Positions 44,732 through 56,100 of a stretch of 64,000 nt of DNA are shown here, piece after piece (within the stretch, counting starts at the first letter, position 1; each line of letters starts with the position of its first letter). A model generated the notes under the pieces. The model worked only from the letters and a program-made list of their open reading frames with translations, had not been told where the DNA came from and made no database searches. The position numbers and the translations under genes are program-made. Source of the DNA: Meridianimaribacter flavus (GTDB taxonomy: Bacteria; Bacteroidota; Bacteroidia; Flavobacteriales; Flavobacteriaceae); NCBI RefSeq assembly GCF_004366715.1, contig NZ_SOQZ01000004.1, positions 364,341 to 428,340 of the forward strand, in the 5' to 3' direction.

Positions 44732-45808
44732 CTAGAAAAAGTTTTTCATGTTCATTCCTTGATAGTTTCGTTTTACAAAGGCTAGAGCGTTTTTCATAAT
44801 GTCTCCCATTGTTTTGCTCTTCTTAAATTCAATATCTAGTGTATAATCATAAATTTGCTCTCGAAGCAGTTTTATATGCTCAGGAATTGATATTGTGTCG
44901 TCTTGCATACAATCTAGCAACTCCACTATTCTATCATGATAACTAATCATTCGACGTGCAACAATTGAGCGTTCTTCAATTTTATACTGCTCAATAGATT
45001 CTTTTTGAATTTTCTCGCGCACCAACTCTACCATTTTAAAATTCTCTTTAAAAAATTGAGGCCTGTACACATTAAACTTACCTTCATAACTCTGTTGGTC
45101 AAAATCGATAGCTCTAATTTTAAAAACCACATGATCAAAATCGTGTGTTGGTACAATTACATAGTTGTATGATCTCATATCACCAAGTAATCTAATCATA
45201 CAACGTTCGTTAAACTTTACAAACTCTTTAGCTATTTGCGATTTTTCAGAAGCAGTACATTCTGGCAACATGTTTTTAATAAACTCATCACCAGGAATAC
45301 CAGCAATATGCTCTTCTATCAATGTATTTTTATAAACTAAAAAGTTAAGGTTATAAGGTGAAAGCATATGCTCAAACTCTAGTCCATACACCCGAGAAGC
45401 ATCGGCTTTTTTTACATAAAAATAGGTGTAGTTATCGTTGAGTATATTTCTAATTTTCACTCTAAAAGGCTTTGAGTTCCCGAAGGTGCAAAAGTCAATA
45501 GCATCAACACTTAGGTACTTAAAAATACTTTCATTACCATCAGAAATTAAAATAGAATACACTCGCTTTAAGCTCAAATCTATCTCTTCGCGTTCAAACT
45601 CGTTATAGTACACACGAATCCAAAGTGTGTCTTCGTCATTCTTATCATAAACCACTACCGAACCTTGAAAACGCAATAGGTCTTCATAAAAAATAGGTAA
45701 GCGAATATTCCTGTTATAGTCTTGTAAATAGTTATGTAACTTACTATTTATTGGGTAAGATGGTTTCTTTTTCGATATCTTTAAGTCGTCCATAGCATTT
45801 AAAATCAT
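44732..45808 (-). CDS. Conserved protein with kinase-like catalytic signature
   Basis: A 358-aa cytosolic protein I recognise only as conserved in flavobacteria. It shows a protein-kinase-like order: Lys-containing strand (YFYVKKADASRVYGLEFEHML, about 129-149), hinge-like LVYKNTLIEEHIAGIPGDEFI (157-177), D-x4-N loop GDMRSYN (Asp210, Asn215) and IDFDQQ (Asp235) in the place of DFG. It is not an obvious member of a named kinase family, and activity is inference. Met at 45793 (MDDLKIS) is an alternative start. The helical C-terminal 100 residues have no known domain. Confidence 0.8.
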   Translation of the reverse strand: MILNAMDDLKISKKKPSYPINSKLHNYLQDYNRNIRLPIFYEDLLRFQGSVVVYDKNDEDTLWIRVYYNEFEREEIDLSLKRVYSILISDGNESIFKYLSVDAIDFCTFGNSKPFRVKIRNILNDNYTYFYVKKADASRVYGLEFEHMLSPYNLNFLVYKNTLIEEHIAGIPGDEFIKNMLPECTASEKSQIAKEFVKFNERCMIRLLGDMRSYNYVIVPTHDFDHVVFKIRAIDFDQQSYEGKFNVYRPQFFKENFKMVELVREKIQKESIEQYKIEERSIVARRMISYHDRIVELLDCMQDDTISIPEHIKLLREQIYDYTLDIEFKKSKTMGDIMKNALAFVKRNYQGMNMKNFF

Positions 45809-45892
45809 TACTAATTTAATGTTTTATAAAATACTATGTAACAATAAGCGGTAATACTCGTCATATTTTTAACTAATCAATCATATTATATT

Positions 45893-46789
45893 TTGGAACA
45901 AATATTAACAATCAACAATCTCACCAAGAAATTTGGCTATTTAACTGCTGTAAAAGACCTTTCTTTTACCATAAATAAAGGTAATGTTTACGGAATTTTA
46001 GGACCTAACGGAAGTGGAAAATCAACCACTCTAGGTATTGTACTTAACGTAGTTAATAGAACTTCAGGACAATTTAGCTGGTTTGATGGTAAAACATCTA
46101 CACACGAAGCACTTAAAAAAGTAGGCGCTATTATTGAGCGTCCTAATTTTTACCCTTATATGACTGCACAACAAAACCTAAAACTGGTGTGCAAAATTAA
46201 AGGTGTTGACTATGCAAAAATTGACGAAAAGCTTGAAATTGTTGGTTTACTAGACAGAAAAGACCATAAATTTAGAACCTACTCTTTGGGTATGAAGCAA
46301 CGTTTGGCAATCGCATCAGCATTGTTAAACGATCCTGAAATATTAATACTAGATGAACCTACTAACGGTCTTGACCCTCAAGGAATTCATCAAATTAGAG
46401 AGATTATAAAAAAAATTGCTGCTAATGGTACTACAATTCTTTTAGCATCTCACCTTTTAGATGAAGTTGAAAAAGTGTGCTCTCATGTAGTAGTACTTAG
46501 AAAAGGTGAAAAACTATACTCTGGTCGTGTTGACGAAATGATTAACAGTCATGGCTTTTTTGAGTTGAAGACAGATAAAGAAGATGAATTGGTTAAACTA
46601 CTTGAAAGTGATACTTCTTTTGGTAAACTAAAGATTGATAACGGATTAATTACTGCGTTTTTAAACCAACCAATGGATGCCTCTTCCTTTAACAAGCTCA
46701 TGTTTGAAAAAGGAATTGTGTTATCACACTTGGTAAAACGTAAAGAAAGTTTGGAAGAACAGTTCTTACAATTAACAGACAACAACTAA
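45893..46789 (+). CDS. ABC transporter ATP-binding protein
   Basis: A 298-aa exporter ATPase of the BcrA/Nat type. Walker A GPNGSGKST near residue 38, signature YSLGMKQRLAIASALL near 136, Walker B ILILDEPTNGLDPQG and the H-loop LLASHLLDEV. It starts with TTG at 45893, which gives the expected N-terminus (EQILTINNLTKKFGYLTAVKDLSF). The C-terminal domain after residue 215 is typical of this group. Its permease follows after 30 bases. The substrate is unknown; nothing identifies it as GldA. Confidence 0.93.
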   Translation: MEQILTINNLTKKFGYLTAVKDLSFTINKGNVYGILGPNGSGKSTTLGIVLNVVNRTSGQFSWFDGKTSTHEALKKVGAIIERPNFYPYMTAQQNLKLVCKIKGVDYAKIDEKLEIVGLLDRKDHKFRTYSLGMKQRLAIASALLNDPEILILDEPTNGLDPQGIHQIREIIKKIAANGTTILLASHLLDEVEKVCSHVVVLRKGEKLYSGRVDEMINSHGFFELKTDKEDELVKLLESDTSFGKLKIDNGLITAFLNQPMDASSFNKLMFEKGIVLSHLVKRKESLEEQFLQLTDNN

Positions 46790-46819
46790 TCAAAATCAAT
46801 CAAAAAAAACACAGTATCC

Positions 46820-47647
46820 ATGTTACGACTTATAAATTTAGAATTACAGAAACTTTGGCTAAACCGAACAAGCAAAGTATTAATTTTTGTATCGTTCATC
46901 CTGCCATTTACAGTACTCGTATTATCTTCAATTAAAATAAACTTTTTCGGATTTTTCACTTTAGAATTAGGTGAACTTGGAATCTTTAATTTCCCTATCA
47001 TTTGGCACATTACCACATTTTTTGCATCGCAATTCAAGTTTTTCTTTGCAATAGTTGTGGTAAGTATGATAGGTAATGAATACAGCAACAAAACCATAAA
47101 ACAAAACCTTATTGATGGACTCAGTAAAAAAGAGTTTATCTTATCAAAGTTCTACACTATTGTATTCTTTTCTTTAGTAGCAACATTACTTATAGGTATA
47201 GCTTCTTTTTGTATAGGCATGTACTACTCTAGCTATACTGAAGCATCTATTGTTTTTAGAGAAACCGAATTTTTACTCGCCTATTTCGTGAAATTAGTAG
47301 GATTCTTTAGTCTATGTTTATTCTTTGGTATGCTAGTAAAACGCTCAGCTTTTGCTTTAGGGTTTTTATTTGTACTCTATATTGTTGAATGGTTAATTTT
47401 TTGGGGAGCTTATGAAGTTTTAGGAACAGCAGATTCAGCATTTAAAGTAAAAAACTTTTTACCGCTAGAGTCCATGTACAAACTTATTGACCAACCTGTA
47501 CAGCGTATAGTAATGACAAAGTTTCCTGAAAAGACCGAAATCGCTTATGACTATGCAGTGCATTGGTATGAAATTGTTACTGTAATAGGTTGGACTGCTC
47601 TATTTGTCTTTTTATCGTACAGATTATTAAAAAAGCGAGATTTGTAA
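46820..47647 (+). CDS. ABC-2 type transporter permease
   Basis: A 275-aa polytopic permease with six hydrophobic segments (KVLIFVSFILPFTVLVLSS, FFFAIVVVSMIGNEYSNKTIKQNLIDGLSKKEF, IVFFSLVATLLIGIASFCIG, YFVKLVGFFSLCLFFGML, LGFLFVLYIVEWLIFWGA, VTVIGWTALFVFLSYRLL). The EYSNKTIKQNLIDG loop is characteristic of ABC-2 exporters. It pairs with the upstream ATPase. Confidence 0.9.
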   Translation: MLRLINLELQKLWLNRTSKVLIFVSFILPFTVLVLSSIKINFFGFFTLELGELGIFNFPIIWHITTFFASQFKFFFAIVVVSMIGNEYSNKTIKQNLIDGLSKKEFILSKFYTIVFFSLVATLLIGIASFCIGMYYSSYTEASIVFRETEFLLAYFVKLVGFFSLCLFFGMLVKRSAFALGFLFVLYIVEWLIFWGAYEVLGTADSAFKVKNFLPLESMYKLIDQPVQRIVMTKFPEKTEIAYDYAVHWYEIVTVIGWTALFVFLSYRLLKKRDL

Positions 47648-47666
47648 TATCTTTAGTGATTCAGTA

Positions 47667-47750
47667 TTTGTATATACTTCTTGTTAACTTAACTTTAAAT
47701 TTCTAAAGTTTTAATAGGATTTTCAGCATTTAACTTGTTGTATATACAAA
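47667..47750. repeat. Inverted repeat before the first adhesin gene
   Basis: TTTGTATATAC (47667-47677) and its exact reverse complement GTATATACAAA (47740-47750) flank 62 bases of AT-rich DNA upstream of the ATG at 47771. They could be paired operator sites or chance in AT-rich sequence. Confidence 0.3.
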
Positions 47751-47770
47751 CGCTTTATCACTAATATTTC

Positions 47771-50700
47771 ATGAAAAAGAACATCTTATTACTCTGCTTT
47801 AGCATTTACTGTACATTAAATATGTACTCCCAAAACGAAGCTGCAAATTGGTATTTTGGAAAAAATGCAGGTTTAAGATTTAACACAACTACTGGTACTG
47901 TTACAGCTGTTACCGATGGACAATTAAACACTTTAGAAGGTTGTACATCCATTTCTGATACTGATGGTAATTTACTGTTTTACTCTGATGGTAGAACCAT
48001 TTGGAATGCCAATCATATACCAATGCCCAACGCAAGTGAAGCATTTGGAACAGGACTTAAAGGTGACGACTCTAGTACGTCTTCAGGATTGATAGTACCA
48101 AAACCTCAAGATTTAAATCAGTACTATATTTTTACTGTTGATGAACCTCATCATTTTAATTCATCGGCATTTCCTAACCAACAAGATGGAGATGGCGTAA
48201 ATGATGGTTTAATGTATTCTTTGGTTGATATGACTTTAGAAGGAGGCTTAGGTGATGTAGACCCATTAGAAAAAAACGTTCCCCTAATCACCTATGACAC
48301 CACAAACCAAACCGAATCTGAATTTAAATGTTCTGAAAAAATAACCGCTGTAAAAGCTGATGATTGCTTCTCCTTTTGGGTAATTACTCATTTTGTAGAT
48401 AAATTTTATGCTTTTAAAGTAGACCAAAACGGTGTTAACACTACTCCTGTAGTATCTACTGTAGGACCTGTAGTTCCTGCCGAAGGTTATAGAAGAAATG
48501 CTTTAGGTTACTTAAAAGCATCTCCTGATGGTACAAAACTAGCAGTGGCACATCATGGGTTTGCTACTGTGCTTCAAGGCGAAACAGGTGGTGGTGTTTA
48601 CTTATTCGATTTTGATAATGACACAGGTGTAGTTTCTAATCCGCTAACCCTTTTTGGTCAAGAAAATAATGATAGCCCTTATGGTGTTGAGTTTTCGGCT
48701 GAAAATAGAAAAGTATATGCAACCATTAGCGATGGTATTGCTGGTAATGGCTCTAGCCATGTATTACAATGGGATCTTGAAAGCACAGATATTCCTGGTT
48801 CAATGACAGTTATTCATTCGTCAAATTCTTTTAGTGCTGGCGCATTACAACTTGGGTTAGATAAAAGAATTTACAGGGCTCAAGTTAGTTTTGCTAATAT
48901 AAATGGAACTGGAAGACATATTGGAGTGATTCAAAACCCTGAAGCTGATGGAAACGCAGCTGGTTATAACGAAACAGGTGTTTTACTAGATATTAATGGC
49001 AGCTTTCAAAACTTAAGTCGTATAGGCTTACCACCTTTTATTCAATCGCTTTTTAATAGTCAAATAGATATTATTCAAAATGGGATAAGCACTACAGAAC
49101 TTTTACTCTGCGATGGTGATAGTTACACACTTATTGCCGAAGACGTTGCTGGAGCAACCTATAATTGGTCTAAAGATGGTGTACCGCTTACCGAGACCAC
49201 TTTTGAGCTTTTTGTAGATACACCAGGTTTTTATGAAGTATTTATTGAACCTAACAATGGTGAATGTCCTATTGAAGGTGAAGCTATTGTAAGTTACCAC
49301 GACATTCCATTTGCAAGCCAACCAGACGATATGGTGATGTGTGACATTACTGAAACCTCAACTTTTGACTTCACACAACAAGATGCACAAGCATTAGACA
49401 CGCAAGATGCTACTGAATATAATGTACACTATTATGCTTCACAAGAAGATGCTGATAATAATGAAAATGAAATTATAGGTGTGTACAACAACACTTCTAA
49501 TCCGCAAGAAATTTTTGTCCGTGTTGATAATGCATCTAATCCTAATTGTTATGCAACCTCTTCGTTTTTTATAGAAGTATTTATTACACCACAAATAGAA
49601 ACTTTAGAAGATATTACAGTTTGTGATGAAGATTTTGGAGGAAATGTAATGGATGGTATAACAACTTTCGATTTATCAACATTGTACACCGACATTTATG
49701 GTAGTCAAGATCCAGCTTTATACACCATAACATTTCATTCCTCGCAATTAGATGCTGACGACAACTCAGACGCTTTAAATACAGACTACACTAACACAAC
49801 GCCTTACAGTGAAAATATTTTTGTTAGAATTGAAAATAACATCAATCCTGATTGTTACAGTACTGGAAGTTTTACTTTTATGGTAAACGATGCTCCAGAA
49901 GCTGTTAATTCAACCATAATCCAATGTGACGAAGATGGCATTCCTGAAGGATTTACAATCTTTAATATTAATCAGATTTTTGATGATATTACTGCAGGAG
50001 CAGCAAACCGAACTATAAATTACTATCTTTCATTGAATGATGCTCAAGGCAATACAAATGAAATTGATGGTAATGCGTTTGAAAACTTTTTCAACCCTCA
50101 ATTGGTATATGCCAAAGTAACCGATGAAATTACTGGTTGCTATAACATAGCTGAAGTTACATTAGAAGTCAGCACAACTTCAGCAAACAATACAACAATA
50201 GAGGTATGTGATGACGATGGAACTGAAGATGGTTTTTATGCTTTTACATTAAACGATGCCAATGATGCTGTGTTAAGCGGTTTACCTGATGACTTGGAAC
50301 TTAGCTATTACGAAACCTATGAAGATGCGTTGCTAGAAACAAATGTACTATCAAATACATTTACTAATACTATAGCTTATTCTCAAACAATTTATGCTAG
50401 AGTTGAAAATTCAAATGCTTGCTATGGAATAAGTGAAGTAGAATTGGTGGTTTTTGAACTTCCTAATATTGAAACCGAAGCTGAAACTATATATTGCCTT
50501 AATTTTTACCCTGAAACCATAACACTAACAGGTGGTCTTATTGACGATTTACCTAATAATTATTACTACGAGTGGTCAACAGGTGAAACCACCACTACAA
50601 TTGAAGTTAACGAACCAGGAACTTATACTGTACGTGTTATAAATACTGATGGTTGTTATAAAGATAGAACCATTACTGTACTACCATCAAACATTGCTTC

Positions 50701-51172
50701 TTTTGACAATATAGAAGTTATTGATGCTACACAAAACAACATGGTTACTGTTTTTGTTTCTGGTGAAGGCGATTATGAATATGCAATAGATAATCCTGAA
50801 GGTCCTTACCAAGACAGCAATGTATTTGATAATGTAGCTGCAGGTTTGCATACCATATATGTAAGAGATAAAAACGAATGTGGTATTGTAGATGAGCTTA
50901 TTTCGGTAATAGGGTTTCCAAAGTTTTTCACACCAAATAATGATGGTTACCATGATTATTGGCAAGTTTATGGTCTTTCAGAAGAATTTCAGCCTCAAAG
51001 TGTCATTTATATTTTTGATCGTTATGGTAAATTGTTAAAAGAACTAGATCCTGTTAGTCCAGGTTGGGACGGAACATATAATGGGTTTCCTTTGCCTTCA
51101 AGCGATTATTGGTTTCATATTACCTTAGAGGATGGAAGAGTGTTTAAAAGCCATTTCACTTTAAAACGTTAA
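47771..51172 (+). CDS. Large secreted adhesin-like protein, T9SS type B
   Basis: A 1133-aa protein with a signal peptide (NILLLCFSIYCTLNMYSQ). The N-terminal 420 residues look like a beta-propeller-type module (NWYFGKNAGLRFNTTTG, GNLLFYSDGRTIWN, GYLKASPDGTKLAVAHHG). An Ig-like unit follows, then four copies of an approximately 92-aa repeat (CD...FDL...YYxSxxDAxxxxNxI...NPQxIFVRVxN...C), a second Ig/PKD-like unit, and the gliding-associated C-terminal domain from PKFFTPNNDGYHDYW to the end. Secreted through the T9SS and probably held on the cell surface. First gene of the cluster. Confidence 0.9.
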   Translation: MKKNILLLCFSIYCTLNMYSQNEAANWYFGKNAGLRFNTTTGTVTAVTDGQLNTLEGCTSISDTDGNLLFYSDGRTIWNANHIPMPNASEAFGTGLKGDDSSTSSGLIVPKPQDLNQYYIFTVDEPHHFNSSAFPNQQDGDGVNDGLMYSLVDMTLEGGLGDVDPLEKNVPLITYDTTNQTESEFKCSEKITAVKADDCFSFWVITHFVDKFYAFKVDQNGVNTTPVVSTVGPVVPAEGYRRNALGYLKASPDGTKLAVAHHGFATVLQGETGGGVYLFDFDNDTGVVSNPLTLFGQENNDSPYGVEFSAENRKVYATISDGIAGNGSSHVLQWDLESTDIPGSMTVIHSSNSFSAGALQLGLDKRIYRAQVSFANINGTGRHIGVIQNPEADGNAAGYNETGVLLDINGSFQNLSRIGLPPFIQSLFNSQIDIIQNGISTTELLLCDGDSYTLIAEDVAGATYNWSKDGVPLTETTFELFVDTPGFYEVFIEPNNGECPIEGEAIVSYHDIPFASQPDDMVMCDITETSTFDFTQQDAQALDTQDATEYNVHYYASQEDADNNENEIIGVYNNTSNPQEIFVRVDNASNPNCYATSSFFIEVFITPQIETLEDITVCDEDFGGNVMDGITTFDLSTLYTDIYGSQDPALYTITFHSSQLDADDNSDALNTDYTNTTPYSENIFVRIENNINPDCYSTGSFTFMVNDAPEAVNSTIIQCDEDGIPEGFTIFNINQIFDDITAGAANRTINYYLSLNDAQGNTNEIDGNAFENFFNPQLVYAKVTDEITGCYNIAEVTLEVSTTSANNTTIEVCDDDGTEDGFYAFTLNDANDAVLSGLPDDLELSYYETYEDALLETNVLSNTFTNTIAYSQTIYARVENSNACYGISEVELVVFELPNIETEAETIYCLNFYPETITLTGGLIDDLPNNYYYEWSTGETTTTIEVNEPGTYTVRVINTDGCYKDRTITVLPSNIASFDNIEVIDATQNNMVTVFVSGEGDYEYAIDNPEGPYQDSNVFDNVAAGLHTIYVRDKNECGIVDELISVIGFPKFFTPNNDGYHDYWQVYGLSEEFQPQSVIYIFDRYGKLLKELDPVSPGWDGTYNGFPLPSSDYWFHITLEDGRVFKSHFTLKR

Positions 51173-51190
51173 ATCCGATTGAGCCAGTTA

Positions 51191-52993
51191 ATGTTCAAAA
51201 AAGTCATGATGATAAGGGTAACCCAACTCATATTACTTTTCTTTCTTTTTTATAATCCTACTACTGTTTTGGGTCAAGATGTTGAGCTGTACCAACAGTT
51301 CAATGGTAGGTACGATTACACTGCAATAGGAAACACATTAAACTTAGCTGAAAATGGAACAGGAGCTGATTGTATAATTTCAACAGAATCTTCAGCTACT
51401 TTATCTTTAAACGCAAATCAAACTATTGTTGCTGCTTACTTGTATTGGGCTGGTTCAGATACTGGTGATTTTAATGTATCTCTAAATAATAATCCTGTTA
51501 CTGCTGAACGCACTTTTAGTGACGCTTTAGATGCCAACAGACTGTTTTTTGCTGCATTTGCTGATGTAACCACTTTAGTACAAAGTATTGGTTCTGATGA
51601 GTATACTTTGTCAGATTTAGACATACAATCTATAATTTCACCATATTGTCCTACAGGAACTAACTTCGCAGGTTGGGCAATTACTATTATTTATGAAGAC
51701 GATAATCTACCTTTAAACCAATTGAATGTGTATGATGGTTTACAAAGTGTACCTGATATATTAACTATTACTTTAGACAATCTAAATGTATTGGATAATG
51801 AAAATGCCAAAATTGGGTTCATTGCTTGGGAAGGTGACCGCTCATTAGCTGTTAATGAACAACTAACTATTAATGGAAATATTATAGGAAATCCGCCACT
51901 CAATCCTATCAATAATGCTTTTAATGGTACTAACAGTTTTACTGGAGCGTCAGACCTATACAATATGGATATTGATGTTTACAACATTCAAAACAACATA
52001 TCTATTGGTGATACTTCGGCAACTATTCAACTTACGTCTGGTCAGGATTTTGTTATGATAAACAACATCATTACGGTTTTAAACAGTCAGCTACCTGATG
52101 CAACAATAAGTCTTGACAATTATATCGTGGAATGTGGCAATAGAAACATTGAAATTGAATACACTGTAAATAATTTCAACAGTACAGACGTACTTCCCAA
52201 CAACACTCCTATTACATTTTATGCTAACGGAATAGTTGTTGGGCAAACCACAACCTTAAATACTATTGAAATTAACGAATCGGAAACCAACTCCATAGTT
52301 TTGACCATTCCTGAAACGGTTGGAGAGGATTTTATTTTAACGCTTTCAGTAGATGATATTGGTGACAACTCAGGTATTGTAATTGAAATCAATGAAAATA
52401 ATAACATGTTTGAGCAAACCATCAATTTACTTGTTGCTCCTCCTATTGAAACTTTGCCTGAAACCTTGCTCTGCGACGAAGGGTTTAATTCAGCAACATT
52501 TAATCTCAATGAAATTTTTCAGCAATCAACAAACATTAATGATAATGTAGCGTTTTACACTAGTCTTTCAGATTTACAAAACCAAGAGAACGAAATTTTT
52601 GACCCAACAGCTTACAACAATACTACAAATCCTGAAACTATTTATGCCAGAGTTGAAAGCGACCCTTGTTATGATAGTTACCAATTTAATATACTAGTAG
52701 AAAACTGTCCACCATACATTCCTGATGGGTTTTCACCAAATAATGATGGTCCTAACGATTGGTTTAATATACAAGGTCTGTATGATATTTTTGAAAATCA
52801 CAAACTACTCATCTACAATCGTTATGGCACTTTAATATTTGAAGGAGATAATTCCAAACCTTGGGATGGAAAAGCAAACAGAGGAATTAATAATTTAGGT
52901 AAACTATTACCTGTCGGCACATATTACTATGTGCTTCATTTAAACGACCCAAACTACAAATCTATGGCAGGTTGTGTCTATTTGAACTACTAA
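51191..52993 (+). CDS. Secreted T9SS type B protein
   Basis: About 600 aa from the ATG at 51191; the frame also opens from a TTG at 51179. It has a signal peptide (TQLILLFFLFYNPTTVLGQ). A strand-rich N-terminal domain follows (LYWAGSDTGDFNVSLNNNPVTAERTF, GWAITIIYEDDNLPLNQLNVYDG), typical of DUF11/isopeptide-type surface proteins, then a CARDB-like region (ATISLDNYIVECGNRNIEIEYTV), one copy of the cluster repeat (CDEGFNSATFNLNEIF ... NPETIYARVESDPC) and a C-terminal PYIPDGFSPNNDGPNDWF sorting domain. It begins 18 bases after the previous gene, so probably one transcript. Confidence 0.88.
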   Translation: MFKKVMMIRVTQLILLFFLFYNPTTVLGQDVELYQQFNGRYDYTAIGNTLNLAENGTGADCIISTESSATLSLNANQTIVAAYLYWAGSDTGDFNVSLNNNPVTAERTFSDALDANRLFFAAFADVTTLVQSIGSDEYTLSDLDIQSIISPYCPTGTNFAGWAITIIYEDDNLPLNQLNVYDGLQSVPDILTITLDNLNVLDNENAKIGFIAWEGDRSLAVNEQLTINGNIIGNPPLNPINNAFNGTNSFTGASDLYNMDIDVYNIQNNISIGDTSATIQLTSGQDFVMINNIITVLNSQLPDATISLDNYIVECGNRNIEIEYTVNNFNSTDVLPNNTPITFYANGIVVGQTTTLNTIEINESETNSIVLTIPETVGEDFILTLSVDDIGDNSGIVIEINENNNMFEQTINLLVAPPIETLPETLLCDEGFNSATFNLNEIFQQSTNINDNVAFYTSLSDLQNQENEIFDPTAYNNTTNPETIYARVESDPCYDSYQFNILVENCPPYIPDGFSPNNDGPNDWFNIQGLYDIFENHKLLIYNRYGTLIFEGDNSKPWDGKANRGINNLGKLLPVGTYYYVLHLNDPNYKSMAGCVYLNY

Positions 52994-53134
52994 ATGTTAA
53001 TATTTTGCGTATTTCGTCGTATTTTTTTGCATTTCATCCTTGATTGATTTAGTTTTCACAGCAAAATAAAAGAATCACTATTCAACATGTCCCAAAACCA
53101 TGTGTCGCTGTGAGTAAAACTTAACCTATTGATA

Positions 53135-56100
53135 ATGAAAACCATCAAAATTTCCCTCCTTGTATTTGCATGTTTTTTATGTAACCAAGTATTCTCTCAA
53201 CAAATTACTGTTGATAATACACTAACTGAACAACAACTTATCGAAAACACCCTTACAGAAGGCTGTGTAGAGATTACTAATATCAATTCGCAAGTTAATG
53301 GTAGCGTGAATGGATTTGGAAGTTTTGGTTATTTTGAAAGTGCGTCTTCGAACTTTCCTTTTGAAAATGGAATTATTCTTTCAACTGGTAATGCAGCTTC
53401 TGCAGGAAACACGCAAAACAACGACATACTTAATGAAGGTGAAGACAATTGGCTTACCGATACCGATCTTGAAACCGCTTTAGGAATTTCTGGTACATTA
53501 AACGCAACTTCTATTGAATTTGACTTTATTTCAATTTCAAATCAAGTACAATTCAATTATATCTTAGCTTCCGAAGAATATTTTGGTAATTTCCCATGTG
53601 AATATTCTGATGGGTTTGCATTTCTTATTAGAGAAGCAGGAACCAATGATCCTTACACAAATATTGCAGTAATTCCTGGAACATCTACTCCTGTCAACAC
53701 AAACACTATCCATGATGAAATTGCTGGATTTTGTGCTGCTGAAAACGAAGAGTATTTTGAAGGCTATAGCATTGGAGACACAAACTATAATGGTCGTACT
53801 GCTGTAATGACTGCAACTGCAACAATTACGCCTTATGTACAATACCATATAAAAATGATTATTGCTGACCAAACTGATGAAAACTATGATTCGGCTGTTT
53901 TTATTGAAGGTAACAGTTTTGATGCTGTTGTAGATTTAGGTGAAGACATTTCAACTTGTGCTGAATCTTTAACCCTTAATGGAGATATCCAAAATGCTCA
54001 GGCTACTTACAGTTGGTATTTAAACAACACCTTAATTAATGGTGAAACTCAACCTGAACTTCATGTAACGCAATCTGGAACCTATACAGTTCAAATTGAA
54101 ATTCCTATTTCAAACACAACTTGTATTATGGAAGATAGTGTTGACATTAGTTTAAGCTCTACACAATCTGCCGATCCAATTTCAGATTATGAAATTTGTG
54201 ATGATTTAAGTGGTGATGGTATTGAAACTTTTGATTTATCAACTAAAGACGCTGAAGTTTTAGCATCTGTACCAAACTCAACCTACAATTACTCATATCA
54301 TTTAACAAATGATGATGCCATAAACAATACAAATGCTATTACAACACCAATACAAAACACCTCTAACCCACAGGCTATTTTTGTAAGAATTGAAGATGTC
54401 AATAACGGTTGTTTAGCTTTTAGTACGTTCAACTTAATAGTTAACGAGCTACCTAATATTACAGCTCCTACAGATTTAGATGTTTGTGATGATGATACTG
54501 CTGATGGTTTAACTTTAATTGATTTAAGTGAAAAGGATGATGAAATTACTTCCGGACAAACTATTCTTGATGTTACCTATCACTTTACTCAAGCCGATGC
54601 TGACTCAGGAGCAAATCCAATTGCTTTACCTTATAGTAACACTAGTCAAACAGAACAGTTATTTGTAAGAGTTACTAATTCGCAAACGGGTTGTGCATCA
54701 ACTACAACACTAACTTTTAATGTGTTGGATAATCCTGTTATCAATACTGAAGACCTTTACATTGACGCTTGTGACCCAGAACATGATGGTTTTGCAACTT
54801 TTGACCTCAACACAATAACTGACGAGGTTTTAAATGGAATTACTGGAGTTTCAACTTCATTCCATGAAACTTACGAAGATGCATTAACATTAAGTAATCC
54901 AATAGCAAACCCTACTAGTTACGACAATACTACGTTTGAAGAACAAACATTATATATAAGTGTTGTAGATGATGTTTCAGGATGTATTTCGGTTGCTCCT
55001 TTTGAAATTCATGCAAACCTTTTACTAACAGGAACTACAATTAGAAATTTTTCGTTGTGCGACCAAGATAATGATGGTGAAGAAGCTTTCGACTTAGAAA
55101 ATATAGCTATTTCAATTATAAACGACATCCCAAACGTAACAGTATCTTTTTATGAAACTGAAAGCGACAGAGACAATCAAATAAATGAAATAGATGTTAC
55201 TGTTGCGTATGTACCTAATGAAATTCCGCATACATTATATATTGCATTACATAGCGACACTTGCACTGAATATGAAGACATAGAACTTAATCTAAACCCA
55301 ATTATAGAATTTGACACCATAGGTAGTGTTAATTATTGTGATGACGACCAAGATGGTTTTACGCTTGTCGATCTTTCAATTTTTGACAGTATGGTTACTG
55401 AAGGGCAATCAGGGTTTACGGTTATGTACTATGAATCTGAAAGTGATGCTAATAGCAATACCAATGCATTACCTACTATGTATAACAACATTTCTAATCC
55501 GCAAATACTATATACTAGGATTAGATATGACCAAACAGGTTGTGCTGATGTTAACTCGTTTGAGTTAAATATTATTCCTGCTCCTATTACAGCAACACCA
55601 ACCGATGTTATAATTTGTGACGACAATCAAGATGGTATTTACACCATAGATTTAAATTCTAAAATTTCTGAATTGGTTTCAGATACAGCAAACAGAACAT
55701 TTTCGTTCCACACCAGCTTATCTGATGCTGAAGCTAGTGCCAACGCAATTACTAACCCTCTAGCATACCCAAGTAATACTCAAACAATTTTCGCAAGGGT
55801 TGAAAATGCTACAACAGGATGCCATACTATTGAGTCTTTTGAAGTTATTGTAAACACACTTCCTACTTTTATAAACATAAGCAATTACAGTATTTGTGAG
55901 CAAAACAGCGACGGTTTTGGCGACTTTACATTCAATACAAAAGATGCTGAAATTCTCAACGGACAAGCAGGTAAAGAAGTGCTTTATTTTGAATCTCAAA
56001 ACGATGCAGACAACCGCACAAACGCTATTGATAAAACTGTAGCTTATCAAAACTTAAGCAACCCACAAACCATTTTTGTGAGGGTTGAAAACACAACAGA

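Noticed and set aside
45893..47647. GldA/GldF-type gliding ABC transporter
   Set aside because: The ATPase N-terminus and single small permease look like a generic BcrA/Nat-type exporter, and no GldG-like partner is present.
55326..55568. 80-codon frame within the giant adhesin
   Set aside because: Out-of-frame shadow of the repeat-coding sequence; low-complexity composition caused by the underlying repeats.
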